The notes under the pieces: generated by a model
What the model saw: the letters and a program-made list of their open reading frames with translations, nothing else
Databases searched by the model: none
What the model was told of the DNA's origin: nothing
Part shown: piece after piece, positions 13,428 through 28,900 of the stretch
Numbering within the stretch: position 1 is the stretch's first letter
Layout: each line of letters starts with the position of its first letter
Source: Linepithema humile
Lineage: Eukaryota; Arthropoda; Insecta; Hymenoptera; Formicidae
Length of the DNA: 64,000 bases
Assembly (NCBI RefSeq): GCF_040581485.1
Contig: NC_090134.1
Coordinates: 2,666,001 to 2,730,000 of the forward strand
Direction of reading: 5' to 3'
Translations under genes and position numbers: made by a program

Positions 13428-16400
13428 CGACCGGCTCTTGCCGATGTACAAGAGAGGTTAAACGCGGCGGGTATCTCGGTTACAAGGCACGTACGGATCG
13501 TGAGCTCCCACAGTTCTTGCATCTTCTCTTGCCTCTACATTCTATTCTCGCTCTTGCGTATTCCTGCAGAATCCGAGAGACGAGACGAGCCCGAGAGTCC
13601 GATCAGAGACACGACAGTTTGCCGAGTCAACTTTGGCGCTAAATTGGATCAGTTCGCGTTCGATTAACGGTCGGATGAAAACTAATTCGCGATGTAGCTA
13701 GTATCACGAATGTTGTGCAAATGTGCCCTCCGGGATAGAGCCCGTGGCGTTCAATTCGATTTTCGATTAAGGTCGATTACTGCGTAAGATACTTTTGCCC
13801 AATGATGCAGCATTGAACGAATATATTCTAATCAAGTTGCGCTGTTGAATTTAAACGCATGAACGCTTCATGAAGAATGAGCCAAAATTGCGTATTCGAA
13901 GGGGAGAAAATTACACAATATTTATATGTCAAACTGAAAGAGCGAGATATTTGCGACAGGCGAGTTAACTCTTCGTTCTACAATTAACAGATTAAATATT
14001 ACTGAAAATTAGAGAAAGTTTATTGTGAAGAATTTTAATTTAATACCAGAGAAACATGAGGGGTCGTTAAATGTAGGGTTTCTAATGGCGAAGCAGGGAC
14101 GATTAAGCATTTGTAATCGAGGGGCGCGCACTTGGAGGGAGATTTTTAATCACTGATAAAGCGGTATCTCGCGCCGCCAGTTCTCTGCGTTTCAAACAGC
14201 CCTTCAAAAAACTAGTCGCGCAATTTTTCCAGCGAAATTTCTCGGCGACCGGTCGCCGTCCGCGGCATTACCGGTCGCCGATGCCTCATAAACCGGATAC
14301 GTGTCACGTCGCGACGAGCATCCCCGCCTGAAAGTGAGGTTCAGTATCCCTTGCTCAAGGACCGTGCATGCGAAACCTCCGCCTCACTCGTTGATCACGA
14401 TACGAATCTCGTTGTAAATGGCGCACAAATCTAGAATAACGGACGGCAATGATGAACGGTAACGGTATTTGATGGAAAACTGTCAGATATGCGGGATGGA
14501 AGATACGATACAGTTTCATTTCAAGCGAACGTGAGATTGTTATTGTAAAATTTTACATTTTGTAACCGTAAAAATCTTGCGAAACGAAATTTTATTTATA
14601 TTCAGTAATAAGCGTATTAAATCGTATGTCTTGCAAATTCGTTGTATGTTATAAATTCCTTCGTTTATATACAAGGCACCTAAAGATTCTTTATATATGC
14701 TACATCATCAATAACCTTTGGCTCTCTTGAATAAACCAATTACGATGAAATATCCGCGAGTATAGCGTTACGCTGCCGCGGAGTATAAAGTTGAAACCGG
14801 TGACCTTCGGCTGCGAAAAATGCGCATATCTTCGCAACGAAGATTGCGACGCGTTCGCGCGATGATTCTTCTAACGAGGATTAAATTACGGGGAGAGAAT
14901 AAACTGGCGCCACTTACTTCCGCCGATCTTAATTCTAATCGGATTATTCACAAATTCCCCGATAAGGTCTGCCCACACGTGCGATTCAAGACTCTGCACA
15001 CTGAATCCAAGGATTGAATGTCATCGGTAAATGGTGGTTTATTTTCGACGACGCTTGCAAAGCTGCCGCTGCCGCATATTTACATCTCCGATGTGATAGC
15101 GCTCGTTTTGACGAAGTATAGCAATCGTAAAACACGACTCGGCGTCCACACTAATTGTAAATATTTTAACTCGCCTGTAACGTACAGCGGATTCAAAGAA
15201 TTCAACGCTAGTCAGATAAAGGTGTCATATAATTACGTCATTAAAGACCTGCACACGTTCGTAACTTTGTAACGTTCACATTGACAAAGTGCATTCTAGC
15301 GTCACACGATCTCAGATGATGCAGACGTTCTCACGATGTAGAGATGTTAACATTAAATATCTAAATACTTAGAAGATTTAAGTGAAGCCATATTTTTCCA
15401 CGAAAGAAAATGTAATATTGAATAAAAGCATGAAGCAGTGAAATACGGGAAGAATGGAAAAGAACAGAAAGTCTAAGTGTACAGTCTGAATTAAGAACAA
15501 ATGGAAAGAGCTATAAATTTTGTATCCCACGCGGCGCCAGGATTTATCTACTGGACTATCTAGATAGTAAATGTATTAAACAGTCTAGTTTCTTATCAGT
15601 GAGTTTTATCGATCTTTTCGGTGTGTTCGCCTATCTCTCATTTATTATCGCGAATTACGCTATTTCGTAATCCCACCGGTTTTTTTATCGCATCGACGTG
15701 CCTTAAAATAACATCGGGCTGTAAGTGCGAGGTGCGACGCGTGTAGACAGACACAGCGATACATAATTTACACGCCACTTCGTTAAACGATGCCGAGGCG
15801 TTTATTTTGAGAAAGGGCGAATGTTTGTTGCCGCGACGCGCGAGCCGTCCGTTAGAGCAATCTTCTCCTATGTGTGTTTTATACTTTACGTTCCGCTCGC
15901 GTCGTTTTCGATCGCGGCTGTGTGTTTGCTGTTTGCTCTAGCGGAGAGGTCGCGTCAAAGGTTTCACCGGCCGATGTGCTTTACAATTTTCCGAAGCTGA
16001 GCGAAATGTATATACATCGCGACTTACATTCGGCGAACGGTGTATTGGCTCTATCGCTTATTTCCGAAACGCATGTACGCAACGCGAATTCGTTTAAGGC
16101 CGGACAGCTTGCACTTGTAGCAATTTACACTTATCGTCTGCTGTAGCTTGTGTTTAACGCGTTGTTAACTGACGTTCTTATCTTATAGGAACGCGAAGTT
16201 GTGTATAATAGTGCGTGAAGTTAATATCTGATTGCCTTTAACATATAACAAAAATAATTATTTGATATAAAGATTAATAAGAAAATTAAATTAATGATAG
16301 AAATAATAATTTTAGAGCAATGTTATATCTAAGAAGTAAACTAAGATTAATGTTCTTAAAAATGAGAATTACGTATTATTTATTACAATTGCAAAGCCAC

Positions 16401-19367
16401 TGTAATAATATAATACGTTCGTTTAATTGGGTCTTTTTATTTATCTTTTGTTCTCAGTATTTTATTTGAAGGAAAATGAAATGTTCGCATTTCATATGTG
16501 AATATATGAACTTTATATTCAGAGTGTGAAATATGATAACCGCGACGTCGAAGTCGCCGTCGTCATCGTTATTGTCGCTTATGAAAAAGCCGTCTCTTCG
16601 GAAAAACTGGACACGTTAGTTTTCCGCTCTTAATGATCAGTCGCGCAGGCAGTTATGGAGAGACGTGATCATGCTCGCGCGAGCATCGCGGTGCGTCTGC
16701 AAAAATGTTACGCAATTCGTTGATACAGCCTCAAAGCCGCGGCGTCTAAAAAGCCAACGCCAGCTCGCATAAATGCCAGCCGTATATGGCGACCCGTCCG
16801 TACCGTTCTCGGCACGGAATACCGGCGACCATCTAGACGATGTCGAACGAAAGTTTCTCACCGGAGCCAATCAGGAGCGGATTTAATCAAGTACTCGAGA
16901 CGGAAATAGTACGAAAAATTATTTTAAGAAATATTTATATATAAAATAACAACGATTTTTAATTTTAAGTCTTTCTGCATTATAATCATGTTAATAACTA
17001 AATATATTTGAAACTTTCGGTCATTTATTTCTTTTTGTAAATTTTCCAATTGCAATGATACGAATGTATTATATCAGTTATTTTGGATTTCATATTTTCT
17101 TTCTTTCGAGTTTTATCCTTTACAGAAATAAGTCAGAGATGTAAAATTTTGTGTTTGAAAATAATCTAAAATTTAAAAAGTCTAATAATCTTTTTTATCT
17201 CATCGCAAATAATTCTACTCATTTCGGAGTGTGAATAGCAAAAATTATGAAAGCTGGAAATTTCAAAATGAAGTGAAATCAAGATAATTTATCTTTCCTT
17301 AAATCCGCTCCTGAATATGAGCTTTACGCAACGCGCCAACGAATTTCAAGGGGCTCCTGAATTCGCGAGTAACGGCTTTGATTAAAAGTCCTTGGGAAAG
17401 TGGCTCGCCATTAACTTCGAGACGGTAATCGTTCTTTGGCGTGTCGCAACGCGCGCGCGACGTTGGAAGATTAAATTATAACTGCGCGAGAGAGATTGTT
17501 CTCCTATATGCCAGTGTTGGGCACGTTCAAGTAGCCGCTGTTAATTTCTCGTGTGCGGGAATGAAATTGCACAACGCCTGTGATAGATATAGTTTGAAAA
17601 CTGAAAGAAACGATAGTAATTCTTACACCGTCCTACACGTTCGATTTTATGAATGACACACTTGATTTCGACCTTGCATTTTATTAATTCTAAAAAAATA
17701 AGTAAATATTCTAAAAATTATATAATTTAGTATTGTTTTTTTATCAATTAATATTTAACTACTAAATATTATTAATTAATTTTTGTTCTATTTATACTCT
17801 TTATAAATACTTAATGTTATATTAAAGTTTTTCTAATTTTTCGAACGCATTACCGTTGCGTCAGCCATTACACAATTTTATTTTAATGGAATAAAAATTT
17901 TTTTTAAAGTAAAAACTCGAATACACATCGACGGTATTATAAGTATTGCGTTGAGCTCGAAGAGAAGAGAAGCCCGGATAGATCTGTTCTGAATCGAGAT
18001 AACAATGCATCTCGCTCATCCTGACCGTAAACATCCCATCTGCCGTCCGGTTTTATCTTTCTGCGCTTTTTTTTAATCCGATTCTCCGCCAAGGGCGGAC
18101 AGGCACAGCGCAGCGGTGCCGACCAACCCCTAGCTGGCATAATGGTCAGCTGCTCCCATCCGGTCCATCCGCTCAACGCAAAATCGTTGCGCACGTTACG
18201 GTTCTCCGGTTGAAAGGGTTGAAGTGGCTCGCGAGGGCTCCGCTCTGCTTGATCACCCCTCACACACGTTAATTACATTTACCCCGGCGACCCTAACCCT
18301 CGCGATCCTCAACTCTTTATACGGAATTTCCGATAAACTCGAACGCGAATTAAGCGACACGCGGGGAATTCCGTTATTCGCTAAACTACCGCGTGTGTTT
18401 TTCGATGCCTTGTCAAATATGTAGAATGCCTCGTCAAAATATCGCTTTCAAATAATCTAGAATCTATATAGATAAATTAATCAATACGGATAAGAAAACA
18501 CAGACAAACGAAAATATTTCGAATTTTTTAAGTAAAAAAACAGATTCGTTAAAAAATACTAGCTAAAAAAATAAAATAAAATCAATAACATAAACTTGAA
18601 ATCGTAAAAATAAAAATTCCAATATTGAACGAAAATAAACTTACTATATTCTTTATATTACAAGTTTCCAATATTTTACAACCGCGAAATTTTATTTAAT
18701 ATTGAATGTAATCCGCGTGTGTTATAAACTTTTCATGTTAAATAAATTAACAATAAAAACTGCAATTTTTTGTGATTTCCTCGAAAAAAAAAAAAAATCG
18801 GTGCAATATGCGGCCCTGTGTGAAAAATTCTGACAGTGTTCATGGCCACAGTGTATTTTTACGAGCGGCCTCGAACAATTCCTCCGAAAATTATGACGCA
18901 TCGGCGGGATTCGCGTCGCAAGAGCAGAACCTACTGTAGTGCATGCGCACGCAAGTTGCAATAAATTCCGCACCGCCGCAGCGCGACAGCCGTTGCACGT
19001 GCAAATGCACTGCAGCAGGTCCAGGCGCACAGAGATTCGCACGCATTCATACGCGTCTCGCGTATCCTCTCTTTGTGTCTGATGCTGTCGTGATTTCTTC
19101 CCCTCGAGCGCGAGCAAGTATTCTATCGCGACTATCGAAACGCGAATTGCAATCGCAGCGAAAAATCATGTTCCGCCGATCAATCGGATTGTTACTAGAT
19201 AATTCATGTTATTTACTTGTCATTGACCGTGCATTATTTCACACCAAACGTTCTAAACGCCTAAAATTTGCTAGATACATTTTCTATGGAGCTGTGAGAT
19301 TCAGATATTTATAAATGAAATTTTCAATGTAAATCGAGTGAAATCGAGTTGATATGATTAATATTTT

Positions 19368-19390
19368 TTCAGACGACTGAGTCGTCTGAA
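19368..19390. repeat. perfect palindrome, 10-bp arms, 3-base centre
   Basis: TTCAGACGAC, TGA, GTCGTCTGAA. It could be a dimeric protein-binding site or a chance palindrome. It lies between AT-rich sequence and a GC-rich island at 19,400-19,900. Confidence 0.85.
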
Positions 19391-19730
19391 CCTCGTCATG
19401 AGCCTTTAATGTGATAAGCATTTGCGGCAGAAACCAGACCACCCCGGATGGATATATCTCAATACAGATCACATCTGCAACTGTGCAGCAGTGCAGAACA
19501 CATCGCTGCAATCCGGTAGAGGTCCAGCGAAGGGCATACTCCGAATAAGGGAATCGCTGCTCGCGAGACAAGTGCGCGAACGGACGAGAGCCCGCGGGAT
19601 GACCGATGAACCCGGGTTCGTCGACCGCCCGCGGGGCGGAAACAGGCAGGAGAAGCAAGCGGAGGAAGGAAATCTTGGAAGAGTCGCGCGCGTTTCTAAT
19701 TGCTCTCCGCGAGAGCAAACGTCTGCGTGC

Positions 19731-19752
19731 GTGCGCGCGCGCGCGCGCGCGT
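19731..19752. repeat. (GC)n simple repeat
   Basis: Alternating CG/GC run preceded by two GCGT units, within a GC-rich island. It is an alternating purine-pyrimidine tract able to adopt Z-DNA in principle. Confidence 0.95.
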
Positions 19753-22700
19753 CAAGAGCTACGCATTTTCCGTGCGAGTAAAACGTTTCTTCTCCGCCGC
19801 CACGCGTATCTGCTATACGAGACGTGACGTAATTGCTGCGCCATACGCCGTAATTCCTTCGAAGCTAGCTTTTACACTCGACGTCTATTTCGCCTTTACA
19901 TTTCATCTCGGCGGGGAGAAAGGAAATGGTAAAATATAGCGATATTTATCGATGATGTAATCTTGTTACTCGAATATTTATCTCGTATAGAAAAAAATAC
20001 TCTAGATTGAATTTATGAGATTCAATAGTTCGGGATTATATGCAGCAAATTCAAGTCACCCTAATTTGGCGTAACGGTGAAGAAGTAATAAAAAATAATA
20101 CAGGGAGGGACAAACAAGTTTGCTTTATGATGTCCAAGTGGCTCGCGAAAGAAACGCCTCGCGAAGAAAGGGGCCTAATTAAGCGACGAAAGTGGATTTA
20201 ACGGTATTCTGCAATATCACCGCGCACCGCTGCGCGATCCTAATCAGGATCTACGACCCTGCATTGTTAAGATGAGTTCCGCAGTACAGCGACACGAATG
20301 CGCAAAAAAATAAAAAGCAAAGGGACTGAAATATTAAACGAGTACACACGTCTACAGCGAATTCTCTTCCGCATTCACGTTTCCAGTATTTCCCTGCTAC
20401 AAAATACATTATTACGAGATACATCGCACACGAATATTTTTTTATGTATTTAATTCAGATAATCGTATTAATCAATTTAAAAGAATATGTTTTACAACGT
20501 TCGTGTTATTTGGTGGAGAACGAAAATAATATCTAGTGATAATTAAAATGTTCTGCATAATTTAAATTTGCAATTTGCTTTAATTTTAATACATAAAAAA
20601 CATTTAATATGTACTTTAGTATCGCTATAAATTAATATACATATAATGATATAACTAGCGATACTATCAATGCATCGAGCTACCTCATAATTACATTCCA
20701 CAATCATAATTCTAGCAAATTGTAACATTCTATAATCTATATAATGACGCGAGGACATACACATTAACGTTATCTTCCAATGGTTTATAATTTACAGACC
20801 CATAGCTCAATCAAGAAACTCTCGCCAAATCGACTCTCGATTATCTCCAATTTTCCTATCGCCACTGGTCTGCTATTATGTGAATATACGGGAGATGATT
20901 TCTAGTCGAAACGGAATGTAACTATTTTTCCGAATGAACGGGTGGCCGTCGACCGCCTTCCAATTTCGAGGATCGATTTACTCGCGAGGGCAGAAGCAGC
21001 CCCGAGCACAAGATTCTTGCTCTCATCGACGGGTTAGGTTGGGTGGGCGAACCAGTTTGCCAGGTAAACCGCATGCATGGAGTTTACTTATATATGCATG
21101 CGCATCACACGCAAAATTACACGCGTACACGGTAGGTGCTGTCGATTGTGTGCGAGGCGCACACAAATAATCCTGATTCGCAGATCGTCCAACAGATCCA
21201 GGATAATCCGTGTAGATTACGCAGATGAATCGCGAACATGACAAAAGGAGAAATATAAAAATGGTCCTCATTGCGACTTTACTCTGTTATTAAAATACTC
21301 TTATTTATACAAAAAGTAGTTTATCAAATAATTTTTTTATATGAATCTAAATTTAAATATATCATAGTTTTACATTAATCTTGCGGTATTTTTTATCTAT
21401 AACTACTTGTATTTTTACTCATAAAATTGTATTTTTATAGATTTTTTTATCAATATCAGTAAATGTAATATTTTTCTTTCAAAAATACATTAGCTTTAAA
21501 GTTTGAAACTTGATTAAGAGAAATACCATAGCTTGAGCGACGAAATTCGAGACCGAAAGTTTTAAAGAAATTACACAGTGGTCCTGCGTGCGTGAGAAGT
21601 GTTCAAAGTACACGAAAGAGTTTATGGATTCCAGAGCGAACCGGAATGGAGATTGTGATTGAAATTCGAACTTTACGATCGACACGATAGGATGAAGAAA
21701 CAACCGAGCATTTCTGTTCGGTCAAAATAACTACTACGATGTGATATGCGTCAAACGACCCCTGTGTTTTATTATGATGGAAACGTCATAAAAGGATATT
21801 ACACACGCAATATTTTGTGTTCTTCATCGCGGTTCATGTCAACATTTTTGCAAGGGGACAACAGTATCAGTATGATGAATAGTTCAAGTACGCTGTCACG
21901 GCTATGATGATAACAAATTGCAAATTCAATCTTCTTGCGAACGAGAACATGAGATGCAGTATCATGTTTCCATTCGCAAGAACCTTATAGTCATCATGTA
22001 CCTTAGAAATTTTAGTTATATTGTACTGCATCGCGCGTCATTCTGATAAAAACTTCATTACAGAAAAATATGTAAAAATTCACATTTTATCTAAATCGTA
22101 ATATTTTCAATATTATATTTAAATTTAGATTCCGCTCAAACTATGTGGGAAAAATTATTTAATAAAAATAATTTAGTATAATTCATCGTAGTATTTTAAC
22201 AACAAGGTATAATTTATTAAGATATCTTTTAATTCTTTTCTATATTATGCAATATTTGCTCTATTATTTGCATTATATCCGCTTTCATTTACTCCTATTA
22301 TAGTTTAGATACCGCAACGTTCGAATATGGAAGCGACGAGGCGGTGGATCGTTTTTTATGCAAATTGCATCTGTCAGCGCGACGGGAAAAACTACGCGAT
22401 CCATCTTAGTCACCAACGTATTCATCTCACGAGAAAGGAAATGCAGATCTGGCGTGCATCCAATGACCTTTGCGCACAATCATTCGCGCGCATTCCGATA
22501 TCGCTTCTTCATCATCTCTGGTACATTTATCAGGTGGAACACGTGGGAGGTCCGTAACGAATGTTCGCGGATTAACAGAGTGCGGGATTCTTTGTTAGTG
22601 TATCCTCCACATATTATGATCCCCCAATTTTAAATCAATCAAAAAACCTCGTAAAAAATGAATAGAGAATATGTAGACAAAGCCAAATAAAATTTTTATT

Positions 22701-23091
22701 ATTTAGCTCTTCTCTATTTTAGAATTATTCGCTTATAAACATTAGTAAAAAGATTATAAATTTGTCATTATTCTCAATATGAGATGGTGACGAAATATCT
22801 ATGTTTATCGCTGAATATATTACGGGTCTTTCAAGTTGAGTGTTTCTTTATTCGCCTCTTGATCTTATCATAGGATTGTTTCCGGCAAGTTAAATTTTAT
22901 GGGATTGTAAATAAAAAAGATTAATTTCTCAGATAATTCCAAATGAAGATTTTACGATGACGTTTTAATTTAAAACACACGCGTACTAAAATATTGAACT
23001 TTATAAATTGAATCGAGAAAACATCTTAAATAAATTTTGGATGTAATATAAAAATTGACTTTAAACTTTTTTCAACAAAAATCTAACAAAA

Positions 23092-23112
23092 ATGCAAAAT
23101 TTAATTTTGCAT
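23092..23112. repeat. perfect palindrome, 9-bp arms
   Basis: ATGCAAAAT, TTA, ATTTTGCAT. AT-rich and near homeodomain/POU-like half sites, but palindromes of this kind are also expected in AT-rich DNA. Confidence 0.8.
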
Positions 23113-25877
23113 CGCTTCTATGTTTTATGCAATAAGAAACACTCGTCGAGAATACAAGCACCAAAGTACTTTCAACATTAATGAGGATTTAATGACATGC
23201 ATTACCTTGTACCGGCGACAAGAGATGCATTTAAACATGGGATGCGTACCTGAAACAAAAAGAGTAAATTTACATCATAAATATGGAAGTTAAATATATT
23301 TTAATTATATAAATAACAATGGAATTTCTCCACGTTTTATAATTTTCTGACATTTAATATATTTTCGCGGAGAAAGAATTACTGTCCGCTAACTAAAACC
23401 CGATAAAATTCCTTTCTACGGAGAAGTCCGTATCGTTTGGATTCTGTCCAGCGATAAACTCGTCGCGTAGTTGTACAGAGAGGTTACATTCTTTTACCCT
23501 CGCTTTCCCAAAATTGGCCGTTGCCTTTCAGCCATTGGACCGTAGCCAGTGTTACTTTTATATGAGCTTTCTCTTCTTGCTCCATTATTCACAGTTTCCG
23601 TAGCAATATTCTCGCCACGTTTCTACATTTATCATCTATATTTAAAATCGTCAAAGTTCATACAAATTTTAATCTTCAATTCTTCAAAAATCATCTTTTA
23701 CTTTATTATCTTAAATTCTTTTGAATGCATCTTATTATCTGATTGAATTCGTCTCAAGAAAATTTACGCGAAAATTTCAATTATTTATTCTTGCCAAACT
23801 GTTGCGAACGAGGCGATTAAATAACAATGTTGCTCCATCCAGAGGAAATATATCGCCGTTGCAACAGGCAATCTGTTGCCTCTCTACAGGTTTATGGGTG
23901 TAACGCGGCGAAGTCCCAAAAGCGATTTCACTATTGCCGTAAAAGCCCGATCAGGGGAGTCATTGTCACAACAGCAAAAGGAGTTCGCACGGCGCGTTGC
24001 ATATTTATGCGACGCCCACGCTACGTCGCGAAACGCATCGCGCGGGTTATTAAAGGGATAATAAAGCGTATTATCTCGTAGAGTGCATGTGGTCGTCCTC
24101 GCGATCATAAATGCCATCGTGTATGCGAATTGTTGGCAAAGGTCGTTACGAATTTACAATGCGAATATATTTGTGAGGAAAAAATAATTAAGCGCTAAGA
24201 TGACATCTCAAGTCGAAACGTGAAAAATGTATTTTTAGTTACTTATATTAATCTGACAAAATTTTCGCTTGTATAATTAATAATAAAAATTATAGTCTAT
24301 CTTTAAATAATTTAGATTATTTTAAGTACAAATTCTAAATGATTTTTTTGTTGGAAAATCTTTCAAGCAACATAAATGATACCTTTTACGTGTTATATCG
24401 TTTATTTCAAATAGCGATAAAATAGCTCCCACGTATCTTAATGGTCATCGATACAATAAACGACTGAAAAGCTCTAAAGCGACAAGAGTAACTTCTCGAC
24501 TTAATGCCATAAAGAAACTACCGTCGCCCCTACACGCGATGTTACCACGAGAGAACTTGGCCGAGGGTATCCTCTCGAGCTTTTATACCATGACAGCAGT
24601 TTGGACTCCTTTGCACTCGCGGGAGAAAAAATTCGCGCCGCGATAAGCTCTCCTTCTTTGGCGGCGAGGTCATTAAGAAGAGTACTACGTTTGTCGCTTT
24701 CCTCGAACTTGCTGTAAAGAATATTCGTATTTTTACGATTCTTAAATTGGATACACGTGCACAATGTTTTTATTTGCTCGACTGCGCATACCTGAGCGTC
24801 CTTTTGGACACGCTACGATTCACATTATCGAGGAAATTCATGATCCTCAAATTTATACCAAAACTTGCTTTAATTTTGATTATTTATAATAGAGTGAAAT
24901 GTGATAGAACTTTTATATGATGAAACATTTTAAGGGTTATCTGAATTGACGAGCCGGTTAAATCTTCGAATTCCCACGAAAGTGTGGACCGACAAACTGC
25001 GCCTGTATCGCTCTAATATGCACGTGCGTATGCCGGTATCATAAATTTTCTCGTTCGGGAACCCCGCCGCCAGCTTTACGCGCTCGAGGCATACACAGAG
25101 GACGCGTTGAGTAACGCACTTTTCTTCACTGCGAGATTATCGGCTATGTGCATGCGTGGATGCATGCATGCGAAGCCCACCAACGAAGCCCCAACGCGGA
25201 AACTCGAGGAGAACGAGGAGCGGAGAAACGAGAGAGGAATCACGAATTATGCGAATCACGCGAGAATCGCGCTTTCTTCTCTCATACCGAAATGATTTAA
25301 TCCTGAAGAAACTTAAATAGAATCGGGAATGTTAAACCGATTTGAATACAGTCGCTGCATTATATAAACATTGTCGAGCAGAAATGTTGAGTCGTTGAAA
25401 GTAGCAAAGCAACAAGAAGATTGAAACTATGTTTTAGCATTGAATGAAACTGAATTGATTGAAATGTTAAATGGGTACACTTGAAGTTAGTTTTATTCGT
25501 GCACTCGAAGCTGCGCTGTACATCTTCGACATTCGCACGATCCGCCTGGCGCGAGGTGACGCGGTCGGTACTCTCATTAGCATTTCATTAGCGAAGTGCC
25601 TGGAATGGTGTGAACAGCGGAATCCTTTAAGCGCGTAGGGTTAAACATACTCACCTCTCGAGCATCGACGTGTCGAGATCCACTCGTGAGATTGCAAGTA
25701 TTTATGTAACGCCACGACTTATTGCAAACGCGCGGCGCGAACGGAACAAAGGGACGTAATATATCGAGTGATATAATATATCGATGTAGAAAGGGGATTT
25801 ATATCACTACTTAAGACAAGTCTGAATGGCGTTGCATTAATTTCCATTCCATTTAAGGTGGAATTTAACGCCGTTGT

Positions 25878-25916
25878 ATTTTCTCTGACTTGATGTCATT
25901 TTAAATCAGAGAAAAT
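25878..25916. repeat. 11-bp perfect inverted repeat
   Basis: ATTTTCTCTGA at 25878-25888 and its complement at 25906-25916, loop 17. Just upstream is a second nested stem (GGCGTT ... AACGCC around 25,828-25,872), so the local region is stem-rich. Confidence 0.8.
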
Positions 25917-28900
25917 CTCGGGATAATTATTTTCTTTCGAGCAGATAAATGCTCGAAAAGGAGACTATTTATATATTAAATGCAAAAACGAATTTCGTGT
26001 TTGATGTAACTCGAGAATTTATATCAAAGTGATAGCGGAACGAGGACTGGACAGATTCGCGGTGGCGGCGAAATGGAAAGTAGTTATTTCTGCGAGCTAA
26101 TTGCCTGTCCCGAACGTCGCGTCTCCCTTCGTCGGTGTTTTACCCTTTTACTTTTCCGAGGCACGCGATGGAACGGCCGCGAGATGCCGTTTGGTTGCGA
26201 GTCCATCTTGCGAGCCGGGGAACATCCGGCCGACCGTGATTTTATATTCGCACACATCGTAAAAGATTCGTGTCACGTAATAAATTAGCGTTAACAAACT
26301 CGAACGTTACCGGTGGTGCGTCTCGCAATTTCAGAGACATCAAAGAAAATAAATAATTTGATTTGCACAAGTAAACCTTATTAGTAAAATGAGATAACAA
26401 TGTATAGCGGAGAATATTAACGTTATCATTCAGATAGATTTCTTAACTATTATTTCGTTTTGTTAAAACCCACTAATAAATTTCATCTCTCGACTTATGA
26501 TTAAGCTGCGAAAACTGCGAAACGTGTTAAAATATAAATAACCAGATAATCGATGTACTGCGCGAAAGTATTTTCACGGTGAATATATCATTCCACAGAG
26601 ACTTCCTCGAGAAAATATATATTAGACAGAGGTTTGGGGCACGCTGGGATTTTATAATCTGTTATTCGGAGGGCTATAAACCCGGTAATATCTACACATC
26701 CTAGAGAGAAAGAGAGAGTGAATCCACGAGACGGGCTATTTCGGGGTTTAGTGGTTGGCGAGAGCATATCTTGGAGAGTGCCACCCTTGCAGTTATATTT
26801 AAGTCGGGCTCCCCTAAACACACATACACATGTATATACTGTCGTGCATGCACAATCTCGTGAACAGATCGCTGGAAAGCGTCTCAAGCTTTGTCTCGTC
26901 GGAAAGCTCGTCGTCGGCCTCGTCTAAAAGCGTCGGTGAGCGCTAGCTTGCACTTGGTAGCTTGGCGCTTGACAGTGTCAAGGGCCGCTTAATATAGGTG
27001 CAAGCCCGAACGGAGAGTTCGACGCACCTCTCGGATATGTGAATGAGCAGGTTCTACGTACATTGACAATAATGCGTATTAGAATAAATTATGCTCTTCG
27101 ATTCCACGGGCTGCAGCGTCATTTACGAGCCGCGCGACGTCGTTAAAGCGGAAACGAACGCGCGAGTGTCGTTAGTTTGCGAATTTACTTGACGGGACAC
27201 GGTTTTTGATTGTGCACGATCGGCCATGATTGCAAGCGAAGATAGCACGCTGCAAACTTTACGACGATATCATTTTATCATCTAAACGAGTATCTGATTT
27301 CTGTTAGATTTGATATAAGAAAATGATAGAAATTATAGAATTACTCTAATTGAAACTCTGTCTAAAGCCATCAAAAAATAATTTAATAAACGTGTCAAAG
27401 AGCAATACTCCTATCGAGTCTCGGACACTTCATTACAAACGTCTCTTTTTCCTCGATATCTTATCGCGCGTTCGAGGTATAAAATGGAGCATATAAGGAT
27501 ACGATCGATCTAGCAATAAGCGAGAAGTTTACAATTTGTTTGCAGAGAATTGCGTAAACGAATCGGAGGTAATCGAACGATAATAATAGCGCTGAAAAAA
27601 ACCTTCTAATCTCTAATTCCTTTAGAGAGATATTGATAATGTTTCCCAAGTTTATCTAAAATCTAAAACACCAATAATCTATATACTTCATTTATCTCTA
27701 TAAGATATTATATATCTACTTCTTTGAAACAAATAACATTCATAATTAAAAAGTAAAAAATTGTATGATAAATCTTTAAAATAATTTTTATGTATAACAT
27801 ACAGTCACAAAAAATCTTGAACTTGTGCTGGTTTGTATCTTACAATTTTAATTGCTTTTTTATTTTATTTAAAATAATACGATTTACGGGTGAAAGGCAA
27901 AGTTTGAAAATTGCGCGGAACGCAACTCCCAAAACAGTTAGTTTCCAGTTACGCCAGGAATTACGCGACCGAACATTTTTGCGAATTCTGATCCAAGCTG
28001 GCGCATCGCGGACGTGTCACACGATCGCCATTTTACGGCTTTTACGTGACGTAACGTGACTCGTGATGTTGCCTGTGATGCTATCACTCTATAATTCATG
28101 ACGGTCGCCGTGCGCTAGCGGGAGGCTGAATTTCGTGGTGTTCACGATTTATGATTGCGCGCGTAGGTAAACTCGGAAAGCGTACGGTACTACGAGACGA
28201 TGTATAAATTCGCGTACCAGCGGCGGAAGCCGGAGGGAAAGCCGAAGCGTAAACATAATTTTGTGTCCCGCGGGACTTTCTCTCCGTTTAACCTTAGCTT
28301 ATCGCTATCGTGTATCGCGCGTCGCGGTATCCATATTTGATCTTAATAATTGTTTCTCACGCGACAAATATCTATAATTAAATGTTAATACGCGTATGTT
28401 ACTTTGACTTTAATGTGAAAAATGACGTTCACTTTGGACGTAATTAAAGGTAATTGCAATCATTAATTATCTTAAATATAACAATATTTCGTGAATCTCA
28501 TAATATTTGTAAATCGAAAGGTTTCAGTAATAATATCTTTTTGATGGTTACGGATTAATGTTTGCTAAGATCCATTTTATGGTAAGAATGAAACTTGAGT
28601 TGGCTTGGACTGAATTGGCACTATCATCGCTCGGGAAAACCCGTTATTACAGACGACAACGGCATGCAGTTAGAATAGGCTTCGCTGAGTCTGAAAGCGA
28701 TACGTGAAACTGAGACGCTGTGCTCTCAAGTGCTAAGGCTGAGCAGAACCTTAGTGAGACACAATCGACTGAAAACTCTCCTCGCATTTTCCTCTCATTT
28801 GCCCGTGAGTCTCTTTGCTGCCGTCTTTGTTGATTCATTTCAAAGACATTTAAGTTTCTAACAAGATACACTGTGAATTTTGCTTCTTCATTACGCGAGG

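Noticed and set aside
13398..13667. Met-poly-His reading frame
   Set aside because: Artefact of a (CAT)9 microsatellite; the rest of the frame is featureless.
21030..21046. GGTTAGGTTGGG, reminiscent of insect TTAGG telomere repeat
   Set aside because: Only one and a half degenerate units; not a telomeric array.
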